Shown: one piece after another, positions 27,314 through 36,500 of the stretch
Layout of the letters: each line of letters opens with the position of its first letter
How positions within the stretch are numbered: the first letter of the stretch is position 1
Assembly (NCBI RefSeq): GCF_003390335.1
Contig: NZ_QUOU01000001.1
Coordinates: 1,302,001 to 1,366,000 of the forward strand
Source of the DNA: Thalassotalea euphylliae
Lineage (GTDB): Bacteria; Pseudomonadota; Gammaproteobacteria; Enterobacterales; Alteromonadaceae
Direction: 5' to 3'
Length of the DNA stretch: 64,000 nucleotides
Translations under genes and position numbers: made by a program
Notes under the pieces: model-generated
The model's input: the letters and a program-made list of their open reading frames with translations, nothing else
Database searches by the model: none
Told to the model about the DNA's origin: nothing

Positions 27314-28270
27314 CTAAGCTATTGCCACCAAAGACAATAAGTGGCTAATTACTTGGTTGGTCGTCACCCCTTCGGCTTCGGCTTGGTAGGTCAACAGTAA
27401 GCGGTGTCGTAACACATTGTGAACAACTGCTTGAACATCTTCTGGGCTGACAAAGTCGCGGTTGTGTAGCCACGCTCGTGCACGCGCACAGCGATCGAGC
27501 GCAATAGTGGCTCGTGGGCTGGCGCCAAACGCGAGCCATTGTTTGAGCTTGTCGTCATATTTTTCCGGTTGGCGAGTGGCAATGATCAAATCAACAATAT
27601 ATTGCTCAACCGCTGGTGCCATGTGAATTTTTAATACTTCTTCTCGAGCGGCAAAAATTTCTGCTTGCGATAGTGTGCGCAGTGGTTTGCTTTCTACTTT
27701 TAATGCTTCGCCGCGATTGAGTTTCAATATCTCCAATTCACTGGCTGCGTCGGGGTAGCTAACGTCGAGGTGCATTAAAAAGCGATCTAATTGCGCTTCT
27801 GGCAGTGGGTAAGTGCCTTCTTGCTCCAACGGGTTTTGCGTTGCCATAACTAAAAACAGCTCTGGTAACTGATAAGTTTTTCGGCCAACGGTAATTTGCC
27901 CTTCCGCCATGGCTTCAAGTAGTGCCGATTGCACTTTGGCTGGCGCCCGGTTGATTTCATCGGCTAACACCAGGTTTCTAAACAATGGTCCTGATTGAAA
28001 GACAAATGTACCGTCTTCTGGGCGATAAATATCAGTACCGGTTAAATCTGCGGGTAATAAATCGGGGGTAAATTGCACGCGGTGAAAATCGGCCTCTAAG
28101 CCATCTGCCAGTGCGTTAACTGCGCGTGTTTTGGCAAGGCCCGGTGGCCCCTCAACAATTAGATGACCATTGGCGAGTAGGGCGATTAACAGGTTTTCGA
28201 CCATGTCTTGCTGGCCAATAATTTGCTGAGATAAGTGCTCTTTAAGAGTTGAAAAATGCTCGATAGTCAT
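27314..28270 (-). CDS. MoxR-family AAA+ ATPase
   Basis: A 318-residue AAA_3 ATPase with Walker A GPPGLAKTRAVNALA near 40-54, Walker B VLADEINRAPAKVQSALLEAM near 101-121 (key residues LADEI) and sensor ATQNPLEQEGTYPLPEAQLDRF-like segment, here ATQNPLEQEGTYPLPEAQLD. It is the first gene of the six-gene unit MoxR, DUF58, DUF4381, BatA, BatB/C and BatD. It probably powers a chaperone-like action on VWA partners. Confidence 0.92.
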   Translation of the reverse strand: MTIEHFSTLKEHLSQQIIGQQDMVENLLIALLANGHLIVEGPPGLAKTRAVNALADGLEADFHRVQFTPDLLPADLTGTDIYRPEDGTFVFQSGPLFRNLVLADEINRAPAKVQSALLEAMAEGQITVGRKTYQLPELFLVMATQNPLEQEGTYPLPEAQLDRFLMHLDVSYPDAASELEILKLNRGEALKVESKPLRTLSQAEIFAAREEVLKIHMAPAVEQYIVDLIIATRQPEKYDDKLKQWLAFGASPRATIALDRCARARAWLHNRDFVSPEDVQAVVHNVLRHRLLLTYQAEAEGVTTNQVISHLLSLVAIA

Positions 28271-28499
28271 AAGAATTGTTTACTATTTATCTTCTATTTT
28301 TATGTGTTTACGACAAACTTCGTGAAAATGTAATGAGTGTCGCAATATGACGTTGTTTTTTATATAAGGTTCAAACTATTTAATGCAAGCTAAAACTTGT
28401 AAGAAAATCTCCCACACTTAATTAAAAGGGGAAATTTTCTCAAGAAGGATTGGTATTGTTGAAAAAAAAATCGTAGCGGTTAGAATTGACTAAAACTCC

Positions 28500-28516
28500 G
28501 AGAGGTCAGACCTCTT
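28500..28516. promoter_or_regulatory. candidate FadR-type operator upstream of fadI
   Basis: A perfect inverted repeat AGAGGT-CAG-ACCTCT lies 19 bp before the fadI start. Its centre GGTCAGACC fits the GGTCnGACC core of FadR operators recalled from E. coli and Vibrio. The outer bases (A/T instead of T/A around the core) differ from the E. coli consensus. It would repress fadIJ when long-chain acyl-CoA is absent. Confidence 0.5.
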
Positions 28517-28534
28517 TAGAAAAGAGAGATACAA

Positions 28535-29854
28535 ATGCCCAAAAACAAAGTGTCCCAAACCATTACTACGCCAAAAGGAGAGCGCATTGCCGTCGTTGCT
28601 GGCTTGCGTACCCCGTTTGCTAAGCAAGCGACAGCCTTCCACGGCGTTCCTGCTGTCGATTTAGGCAAAATGGTCGTCAACGAATTAATGCAAAAACATG
28701 AAATCGATCCCAAGATCGTTGATCAATTAGTCTTTGGTCAAGTGGTGCAAATGCCCGAAGCGCCAAACATCGCTCGTGAAATTGTCTTAGGCACGGGGAT
28801 GAATGTTCATACCGATGCGTACAGCGTATCGCGCGCCTGTGCAACCAGTTTCCAATCAACAGTAAATGTGGCCGAATCTATCATGGCTGGCGTCGTTGAT
28901 GTCGGTATCGCTGGTGGTGCAGACTCTTCGTCGGTAGCACCTATTGGCGTGACCAAAAAGCTTGCCAAAACCTTACTCGACCTCTCAAAAGCCAAGACTA
29001 TGGGGCAAAAATTTGCCCTCATTAGGCAGTTGGGGTTAAAAGATTTACTACCTGTGCCGCCTGCGGTTGCTGAATATTCAACGGGCTTGTCAATGGGACA
29101 AACCGCAGAGCAAATGGCAAAAAGTCACGGTATTACTCGCCAAGCACAAGATGAATTGGCGCACCGCTCGCACGTGCTTGCCACTGAAAGCTGGGCAGCG
29201 GGCAAGTTAGCTAATGAAGTGATGGCCGCGCATCCGCAGCCACATAAATCCTTTATTGATAAAGACAACTGTATCCGTGAAAACTCAGAGCTGGCCGGTT
29301 ATGCCAAATTAAAGCCTGTATTTGATCGCAAACACGGCTCGGTAACTGCGGCCAATAGTACAGCACTTACTGATGGTGCTGCTGCGGTTGTATTGATGCG
29401 TGAAGGCCGCGCTAAAGAGTTGGGCTACAAACCGCTTGGCTACATCAAAAGTTACGGTTTCGCCGCCATTGATGTCTGGGAAGACATGTTAATGGGGCCT
29501 AGCTATGCCACACCGATTGCATTGGCACGCGCCGGCATGGAATTAAGTGATTTAACCTTGATTGAAATGCACGAAGCGTTTGCTGCGCAGGCGCTAGCCA
29601 ACATGAAAATGTTTGGCTCAACCAAGTTTGCTAAAGAGCATTTAGGTCGCGATAAGGCTATCGGTGAAATTGATATGGATAAATTCAATGTAATGGGCGG
29701 CTCGCTGGCCTATGGTCACCCATTTGCTGCGACCGGTGCGCGCCTAATCACTCAAACATTGAATGAACTAAATCGTCGTGGTGGTGGCGTTGGTTTAACA
29801 ACTGCCTGTGCGGCCGGCGGCCTTGGTGCGGCCATGATTGTGGAGACAGACTAA
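28535..29854 (+). CDS. fadI: 3-ketoacyl-CoA thiolase (FadI)
   Basis: This 439-residue thiolase cleaves 3-ketoacyl-CoA in the last step of fatty acid beta-oxidation. The nucleophilic cysteine is in SRACATSFQS near 105-114. The C-terminal catalytic motifs are GHPFAATGARL (His) and TTACAAGGLGAA (Cys). The length and the N-terminal GERIAVVAGLRTPFAKQ fit FadI better than the shorter FadA. AGAGAG lies 9 nt before the ATG. The TAA shares one base with the ATG of fadJ (TAATG). Confidence 0.95.
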   Translation: MPKNKVSQTITTPKGERIAVVAGLRTPFAKQATAFHGVPAVDLGKMVVNELMQKHEIDPKIVDQLVFGQVVQMPEAPNIAREIVLGTGMNVHTDAYSVSRACATSFQSTVNVAESIMAGVVDVGIAGGADSSSVAPIGVTKKLAKTLLDLSKAKTMGQKFALIRQLGLKDLLPVPPAVAEYSTGLSMGQTAEQMAKSHGITRQAQDELAHRSHVLATESWAAGKLANEVMAAHPQPHKSFIDKDNCIRENSELAGYAKLKPVFDRKHGSVTAANSTALTDGAAAVVLMREGRAKELGYKPLGYIKSYGFAAIDVWEDMLMGPSYATPIALARAGMELSDLTLIEMHEAFAAQALANMKMFGSTKFAKEHLGRDKAIGEIDMDKFNVMGGSLAYGHPFAATGARLITQTLNELNRRGGGVGLTTACAAGGLGAAMIVETD

Positions 29855-32046
29855 TGACTCAGGTAACAACTCAAACAAGCAAGCAAGCAGCAGAACAAGC
29901 GGCAGAGCAAGCAAAAAACGCTGACAACAGTGTGTTTACATTAACTCGTCAAGAAAACGGTATTGCGCATCTGATCATGGATGTACCGGGCGAAAGCATG
30001 AATACGCTCAAAGCCGAATTCACAGAACAAGTCACCGAAATGCTTAAAGCAATCAAAGATGACAGCAGTATCACTGGCATTGTTGTTGTCAGCGGTAAAA
30101 AAGACTCGTTTGTGGCAGGTGCCGATATCAATATGCTTGCTAGCTGTAAATCAGCCGCAGAAGTGACGAGCTTATCTCGCCATGGCCATATGGTTTTTGA
30201 TCAAATGGAGAAGTTTCCTAAACCGATTATTGCCGCCATTAACGGCCCGTGTTTAGGTGGTGGTTTAGAGCTAGCGATGGCGTGTCATGCGCGCATTTGT
30301 AGCGATAGCCCGAAAACCGCATTAGGTGTGCCAGAAGTACAGTTAGGCCTGTTACCCGGTGGCGGTGGTACACAGCGACTACCTAAGCTTGTGGGTATTC
30401 AAAAAGCACTGGACATGATGCTTACAGGCAAGCAGCTGCGCGCTAAACAAGCATTGAAAATCGGTTTGGTGGATGATGTCGTACCGAATACTATTTTGCT
30501 CGAAACAGCCGAGAAGTTAGCACTTGCTGGCAAGGTTAAAGCGAAAAAGCTCAAGCGCTCATTGGTTGACAACTTACTGGAAGGTAACTCAATTGGTCGC
30601 AAGATTGTGTTTGATCAAGCCAGTAAATCCGTACTTGCTAAAACCAAAGGTAATTACCCTGCACCACTAAAAATTATTGATTGTGTGCGCACTGGGGTAG
30701 AGCGCTCACCAGCAATGGGGTACCAAGTTGAAGCAGATCATTTTGGTCACTTGGTGATGACGCCTGAATCTGAGCAACTGCGCAACTTATTCTTTGCGAC
30801 CACTGAAATGAAAAAAGAAGATGGCGTTGCGGGTGTTGCACCTGAAAAAATCAGCAAAGCCGGTGTGCTTGGCGGTGGTTTAATGGGCGGTGGTATTGCT
30901 TTTGTCACCGCGACAAAAGCCAAACTGCCGGTACGAGTGAAAGACATTGCTCACAATGGTATTAGTGCGGCGTTGAAGTACAGCTTTGACTTGTTGAATA
31001 AAAAAGTTAAACGTCGCTTTATGCGTCATAGCGAAATGCAGAAACAAATGTCGGCCATTACAGGTACCCTTGATTACTCAGGCTTTAATGATGCCGATAT
31101 CGTGGTCGAAGCCGTCTTTGAAGATTTACCGTTAAAGCAGAAAATGGTCGCGGATGTTGAGCAACACTGTAAGCCAGAAACCATCTTTGCCAGTAATACG
31201 TCAAGCTTGCCAATCGGTCAAATTGCTGAAAAAGCACAGCGCCCAGAGAATGTCATCGGTTTACACTATTTTTCGCCAGTAGATAAAATGCCGCTCGCGG
31301 AAATTATTGCTCACGAGAAAACTTCTGATCAAACCATTTCAACAACCGTAGCATTCGCTAAAAAACAAGGCAAAACGCCTATTGTTGTGAAAGACAAAGC
31401 GGGCTTCTTTGTTAATCGTATTTTAGCGCCATACATGAATGAAGCCGCACGTATGTTGCTTGCTGGTGAACCCATTGAAAAGTTAGACAAAGCGCTAGTG
31501 AAGTTTGGTTTCCCTGTTGGTCCAATGCAATTACTCGATGAAGTGGGTATTGATATTGGCGCTAAAATCTCGCCAATTTTAACGGCTGAACTGGGCGAGC
31601 GTTTTACGGCACCAGAAGCGTTCGACAGCTTGATCAATGACGGCCGATTGGGTAAGAAATCCAACAAAGGTTTTTACCTTTACGGTAAAGCGGCTAAAAA
31701 AGGCAAAAAGCAGGTCGACGAGACCATTTACGGCTTGCTGGGTATCACCCCAAGTGGCAGTTTAACCGAGCAAGAAATTGCCAAACGCAGCGTTTACATG
31801 ATGCTGAACGAAGCGATGCGCTGTTTAGATGAAGGCGTGGTGCGCAATGCGCGCGATGGTGATATCGGCGCTATTTTTGGTATTGGTTTCCCACCTTTCC
31901 TAGGTGGTCCTTACCGCTACATCGATAAAGTTGGCGCGGTGAACATTGTTAACCAACTAAACCAATGGGCGCAGCAGCACGGCGAGCGTTACAAGCCATG
32001 CCAAGCGTTAGTTGATATGGCGGAGCAGGGCACTACTTGCTACTAA
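29854..32046 (+). CDS. fadJ: fatty oxidation complex alpha subunit (FadJ)
   Basis: The 730-residue bifunctional protein has an N-terminal enoyl-CoA hydratase/isomerase domain (about 30-220; GADINML near 90 and GPCLGGGLELAMACH near 130). A 3-hydroxyacyl-CoA dehydrogenase domain follows (about 330-620), with the NAD motif GVLGGGLMGGGIAF. The C-terminal part repeats the dehydrogenase helical domain. With FadI it forms a beta-oxidation complex. A 25-residue Q/A/K-rich N-terminal extension precedes the hydratase fold. A strong terminator follows at 32118. Confidence 0.95.
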   Translation: MTQVTTQTSKQAAEQAAEQAKNADNSVFTLTRQENGIAHLIMDVPGESMNTLKAEFTEQVTEMLKAIKDDSSITGIVVVSGKKDSFVAGADINMLASCKSAAEVTSLSRHGHMVFDQMEKFPKPIIAAINGPCLGGGLELAMACHARICSDSPKTALGVPEVQLGLLPGGGGTQRLPKLVGIQKALDMMLTGKQLRAKQALKIGLVDDVVPNTILLETAEKLALAGKVKAKKLKRSLVDNLLEGNSIGRKIVFDQASKSVLAKTKGNYPAPLKIIDCVRTGVERSPAMGYQVEADHFGHLVMTPESEQLRNLFFATTEMKKEDGVAGVAPEKISKAGVLGGGLMGGGIAFVTATKAKLPVRVKDIAHNGISAALKYSFDLLNKKVKRRFMRHSEMQKQMSAITGTLDYSGFNDADIVVEAVFEDLPLKQKMVADVEQHCKPETIFASNTSSLPIGQIAEKAQRPENVIGLHYFSPVDKMPLAEIIAHEKTSDQTISTTVAFAKKQGKTPIVVKDKAGFFVNRILAPYMNEAARMLLAGEPIEKLDKALVKFGFPVGPMQLLDEVGIDIGAKISPILTAELGERFTAPEAFDSLINDGRLGKKSNKGFYLYGKAAKKGKKQVDETIYGLLGITPSGSLTEQEIAKRSVYMMLNEAMRCLDEGVVRNARDGDIGAIFGIGFPPFLGGPYRYIDKVGAVNIVNQLNQWAQQHGERYKPCQALVDMAEQGTTCY

Positions 32047-32117
32047 GCCAATAATGCCAATTCACTGAGCAACAAGCACTCAATGCGTTTGCCAGGGTGC
32101 AATGCGTTGTCATTACT

Positions 32118-32160
32118 AAAGGCGCTATTAATGAAGTCGATTCATTAATAGCGCCTTTTC
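32118..32160 (+). terminator. rho-independent terminator of fadIJ
   Basis: GGCGCTATTAATGA (32121-32134) pairs perfectly with TCATTAATAGCGCC (32142-32155) across a seven-base loop and is followed by TTTTC. An A-triplet precedes it. Confidence 0.88.
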
Positions 32161-32379
32161 TTTGTTGCATATCGCTTGCAAATAAAATTGTAGAATATTT
32201 GCTCGATTTGCTTTTCATCTCTGAGTGGTTTTGTTATATTTCTGCTCGTTTTTTCATCGGTTTCGAAATGCGCTAGCACACTTGATCAATTGTTGGTGGG
32301 TTAGATTAAATTCGCTTGCTGCTTCGAATAATTTTCGCTGAATTTCGTTTAAAACTTAGTATGTGATGGGTGTTGTATT

Positions 32380-32580
32380 ATGTTGTTGCTAGTCGGTGTT
32401 TGCTCTTTATTATCTTCACTGTTCTTTTATTGTCAGGCACTGTCAAATGGCCTAGGACGCAGACGTTGGGCGTTAGGTGGCTTAGTGTTTGGCCCCGCGT
32501 TATGGCCGATGTTCTGTATGAAAAAACGTATGAAAGTAAATAAAGCGTTTGGCTTTAACTACTTGATTTTTAGGGCTTAA
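32380..32580 (+). CDS. small hydrophobic membrane protein
   Basis: A 66-residue open frame starting ATG with a weak GATGGG upstream. A membrane segment spans about 2-20 (LLLVGVCSLLSSLFFYCQA) and a second hydrophobic stretch about 31-46 (ALGGLVFGPALWPMFC), ending in a basic tail with KKRMK. The GLVFGP-type turn resembles small uncharacterised inner-membrane proteins of Alteromonadales as I recall them. I cannot assign a function, and short length keeps confidence moderate. Confidence 0.55.
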   Translation: MLLLVGVCSLLSSLFFYCQALSNGLGRRRWALGGLVFGPALWPMFCMKKRMKVNKAFGFNYLIFRA

Positions 32581-32748
32581 TCGCTGCGCTTATCCATTCG
32601 AAAAGTCACTCGAAAAAGTCATCCGTAAGCGCTATTCGCAAGAGTAATGGCTAAATTTAGCGTTGGAATTCGGTGGGGTTAGCTAGTGCTGGTTGGTTCA
32701 ATCGAGTCTTGCTAGCATGATCATTAACAGTCTCAATGACTATTTGGT

Positions 32749-32784
32749 TAAAAAAAGCTAAGTATTGAAAATACTGTGCTAGCG
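32749..32784 (-). terminator. probable terminator after the repeat-peptide unit
   Basis: On the minus strand, GCTA, then AGTATT-TTC-AATACT, then TAGC form an interrupted stem (four-base bulge), followed by seven T. It lies about 85 nt past the stop of the 34-codon ORF, bounding that transcript. Confidence 0.6.
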
Positions 32785-32866
32785 ATTCAATAGATACGCT
32801 AACTTCCCTGTAGCATATTGTTAATAAGTTTGGTTTGTTGTTACTGCTTTTAAACAAAACTAATTT

Positions 32867-32971
32867 TTACTGCCACCAAGCCGAAGCTGATGTTTCTTTA
32901 AATTCGATTGCCGCAGCAATCTTGTTCTCACTGGGCTTTTTAACGAAAAGCGATTTGATAAAACCAAACAT
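32867..32971 (-). CDS. 34-residue peptide coupled to the repeat-peptide gene
   Basis: A short frame of 34 codons begins at an ATG sharing its A with the TAA of the repeat-peptide gene (TAATG) and ends in TAA. The peptide starts MFGFIKSLFVKKPSENK, continues with an alanine/glutamate helix-like segment and ends in SAWWQ. The N terminus is amphipathic and basic; the two terminal tryptophans are unusual. The overlap implies translational coupling, and a terminator follows. It is too short for similarity to mean much; I do not recognise the family. It could be a partner, a regulator, or an unselected frame. Confidence 0.45.
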   Translation of the reverse strand: MFGFIKSLFVKKPSENKIAAAIEFKETSASAWWQ

Positions 32972-33291
32972 TAGATACGGCTTCCACGACGCTTCTGGCT
33001 AGCTAGTTCAACTTGTTCACTGATTCTACTGCCACGACGCTTTTGGCTCACTAATTCCGTTTCTTCACTAATGCGGCTGCCTCGACGCTTTTGGCTGACT
33101 AATTCCATTTCTTCACTGATGCGGCTACCACGACGTTTTTGACTCGCCAGCTCAATGCTTTCGATGATTCTGCTGCCGCGGCGCTTTTGGCTGAACAGTG
33201 TTGCAGCATCGGCATCCACAACTTGTTCTGGCTGAACGGCTGCCGGTTGCGTTAAAGACATTGAAAGTGACATTAGAATAGAAGTTAACAT
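32971..33291 (-). CDS. tandem-repeat peptide precursor-like protein with five SQKRRGSRI cores
   Basis: A 106-residue protein not belonging to any family I know. Residues 1-18 (MLTSILMSLSMSLTQPAA) resemble a weak signal peptide without N-terminal lysines. Residues 34-106 contain five identical nonapeptides SQKRRGSRI at 34, 50, 66, 82 and 98, an exact 16-residue period. Seven-residue acidic spacers of the form xExxELx separate them; the protein ends at the last core. All nine core codons vary synonymously between copies. AAGGA lies 8 nt before the ATG. It is followed by the coupled 34-codon frame. Possible roles: multi-copy secreted peptide, RiPP-like precursor, or a repetitive nucleic-acid- or polyanion-binding protein. 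No modification enzyme or dedicated exporter is adjacent. Confidence 0.75.
   Translation of the reverse strand: MLTSILMSLSMSLTQPAAVQPEQVVDADAATLFSQKRRGSRIIESIELASQKRRGSRISEEMELVSQKRRGSRISEETELVSQKRRGSRISEQVELASQKRRGSRI
32974..33192 (-). repeat. five 27-bp in-frame repeats at 48-bp period
   Basis: Core copies occupy 33166-33192, 33118-33144, 33070-33096, 33022-33048 and 32974-33000 on the minus strand. They encode the same nine residues with different codons, for example Arg as CGT, CGC or AGA and Gly as GGA, GGC or GGT. The spacers are less conserved in protein sequence. Confidence 0.9.
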
Positions 33292-33509
33292 TTTGTTTTT
33301 CCTTATGGTTATTGGTTAATTCCACATAAGGTTTAGCTAAATATATGCCACTATTTTTGCTATTGTTGATTTTTTTAAGTTTTTGATTTTTAAGGTTATT
33401 TGTTGTTTTTCGTGCTGGGAAAATCGATAAGCGCAGAGAAATGTCAAAATATTGCCAAGTGAGCGGCAACAATACCAACAAGGGGCAAAATGTTGGCGTT
33501 TAACCGCAT

Positions 33510-36500
33510 TTAGCTGTGAAGGAAGTTTGTTGATTTATCCGTAATTTGGTAGCTGAGTAAGTACTTCTGAAAATCGTTTTCCGGTAGAGGTTTGCTATAA
33601 AGATAGCCTTGCAGTTGTTCACAGCCGAGCCCTGATAAGAAGCTTAGCTGATTGTTGTTTTCCACCCCTTCTGCAACGACTTGCATGCCAAGGTTATGTG
33701 CAATGGTAACTATCGTTGCCACCATGTTACGACCTTGATCAGAGCTTTCAATATCATCGACGAACGCTTTGTCGATTTTTAAGGTATTGAGCGGGAATTT
33801 CTTTAAATAAGCTAAAGAAGAGTAACCCGTGCCAAAGTCATCTAGCGCTAAATGTATGCCCATCGAGCGAATTTGCAGCATAGTATCAATGGCTTGTTGC
33901 GGCGAGTCCATAACCGTACCTTCAGTGATCTCTAGTTCGAGGTGCTTAGCCGGTAACTGACTCTCTGCCAAAATGTTGGCGATCATCTGCGGTAAGTTCG
34001 GCTGAGTGAACTGCACAGCAGACAAGTTAACGGCAACTCGGCCATCAAATAAACCCGCATCTATCCAACGCTTAGTGGCAAAACAGGATTTGCGTAAGAC
34101 TATCTCACCAATGTCGATAATTTGTCCGGTTTCCTCAGAAATCGGAATAAATGCCAGCGGGCTAATTATTCCCTTGGTTGGGGTTTCAAAGCGCACTAAT
34201 GCTTCCATACCGGCAACTTTACCGCTGGCGATATCGATCTTGGGTTGATAGAAAACCGAGAAGTAATCTTCTTTTAGGCCGTGGCGAATTAAGGTTTCTA
34301 TTTGGATGCGCTTGACCGCCTGCTTGTTCATCGAATCACTGAAGAACTGATAGCGATTACCGCCGTTGTCTTTGGCGTGATACATAGCGGTATCGGCATT
34401 TTTCAGCAGCTCAGCAGGGGTTGCGCCATCTTCAGGGTAGAGCACAATGCCAATACTACTGAATAAGACGATTTCTTGATTCTTTATTTTTAGCGGCTGA
34501 GCAATACTGTTGAGTATCTCTTTTGCGAGTGTCGTAACGGTATGGATATCGTTAGTGTTCTCAATAATGACACTGAATTCATCACCGCCTAAGCGGTAGA
34601 CACTAATGCGTTTGCCACCAATGCGGGCGATGCGCTTGGCCACTTCAACCAATATCATGTCACCTACTTGGTGACCCATAGAGTCATTAATTTTCTTAAA
34701 GTTATCGAGGTCAAATACCAGCAATGCATGGGCGGTTTTGCTTTTTACCAAACGCAGTTGATTGGCTTGGAAGTAAGAGCGATTAGGCAGGCCGGTTAGG
34801 GTGTCTGAATTGGCCAGACGGCGCAGCTCTGCGTCTGATTTTTTTCGCTCGGTAACATCAGAAAATACGCCGACAAAATGGGAAATATTGCCACTTTCAT
34901 CGCGAATGGCATCGAGTGTAAGGTCACAGTAGTAGAGCTGCTCGTCATCGCGCAGGCTCTCAATTTCACCTTGCCAGCTGCCCTCGACCATTAACTGCTT
35001 CTTGATGGCTTGAGAAAAAGTGTTCGGGTAGCGGTTAAATTGTAGCTGTTCGCCCATGACCTCCGCTTTACTTTGTCCTGTGATACGCGTGAATGACTCG
35101 TTGACGTCGATAGTCGCGAACTGACGGTCGTAAATAACAACGGCATCAGAGATGTTCTCAATACACTTGGCAAACAGCTTGAGCCTTTCTTCCGCTTTTT
35201 TGATTTGGGTAATGTCTTTGAGCGTCCCTGTCATACGCACTGGCGTACCTTGTTCATCGCGTTCGACCACTTTTCCGCGATCTAGCACCCAGACCCAATT
35301 TTCTTGCTTATCCATAACGCGATAAGTTGTTTCAAAGTGATCGGTCTTTTTGTCGAAATGTTCTTCGATGGCCGCGGTTACACGCTTAATATCATTGGGG
35401 TGGATATTGGTTTGCTCTGCGCCAACATTGCGTTTGCCGTCTTGTGGAAAATCTAAGATCCCCCAAATGTTCGAACGGAAAATTTTTTGCGAGTGAACAT
35501 TCCAATCCCACATCTCGTCACCACTGCCCCAAAGTGACAGCTTGAGACGCTCTTCACTTTTCTTGATTTGATAGAGGTATTCATGGCGATGGCGCAGCTG
35601 TTGAACAAAGTATGTGAGCAGCAAAATAGTTGCTAATCCATAAAGCACAATGGCACTGGTGCTAAGCCACCAAGGTGGAGAAATCGTAAAGTTCAATTGC
35701 GAACGCTGAGTCAACTCGGGGGCAAAAACATCGAAAACTTCAATTTCGAAGCTGTAATGACCTGGGCTTAGGTTGGTATATGTCGCGCGTCGGTTGTCTG
35801 GCGTGGTATCAATCCAAGTTTCTTCAAGACCGATTAACCGGTAGCGATAGATAGTTTGGTTCGCCAGCGCTGGGTTGGGTGAGACAAACTCAAAGCTCAG
35901 GGGAAAGTCTCGGTAGCCAATGGTAAATGATTTAGCGTTGGCTAGATTAAGCGGCAGCTCTTGCTCACTGAATGCGGGTAAGGTTTTGATTGATTTATTG
36001 GCAATGGTGACATCGTTGATCACTGGCGTATTTAGCTGCTGTTGTGCGTTAAATAACTGCTGTGGTCGGAAGCGAATATAGCCTTTAGGGCTACCCACAT
36101 AAGCCCAACCCTGTGATGTTAACAGCGCAGAGTGCGCATTAAATTCAATGTGATCTAGTCCGTAATCGCGATCAAACTGTTTGAGTATTTTGGTTTTGCT
36201 ATCAATGACACCAATTCCTTTATTGGTGGCAAACCATAAGTTGCTATCTGCAGACATCAGCATATCGGCGATATAGCTGTTGTTTAAGCCGTTATTTTCA
36301 CTGAACGTGGAAATTTTGTTCGTGACCAAGTCGACATGAATAATGCCTTTGCCACTGGCCGCTAACCATAAGTTTTGTCGTTTAAGCTGCATATTGCTCA
36401 CCATAAGTGATTGCAACTCAGTTTCGGATAGCGAGTAGACTAGTTCAAAGCGTTGCTCGGCAATGGAAAACCGATAGATGGTTTGGCTCTCGGTGAGCAG

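Noticed and set aside
32657..32857. Open frame of 66 codons on the minus strand after the 34-codon ORF
   Set aside because: It begins with TTG, has no ribosome-binding site and crosses the terminator-like hairpin at 32749-32784.
32971..33192. Regularly spaced 27-bp repeats suggesting a CRISPR array
   Set aside because: The 48-bp period is in frame, the copies differ at synonymous sites, spacers encode similar acidic residues and an ORF with a ribosome-binding site covers them.
33152..33481. Open frame of 109 codons overlapping the repeat-peptide gene
   Set aside because: It is in another frame over AT-rich non-coding sequence and the repeats, with low-complexity lysine/asparagine content.
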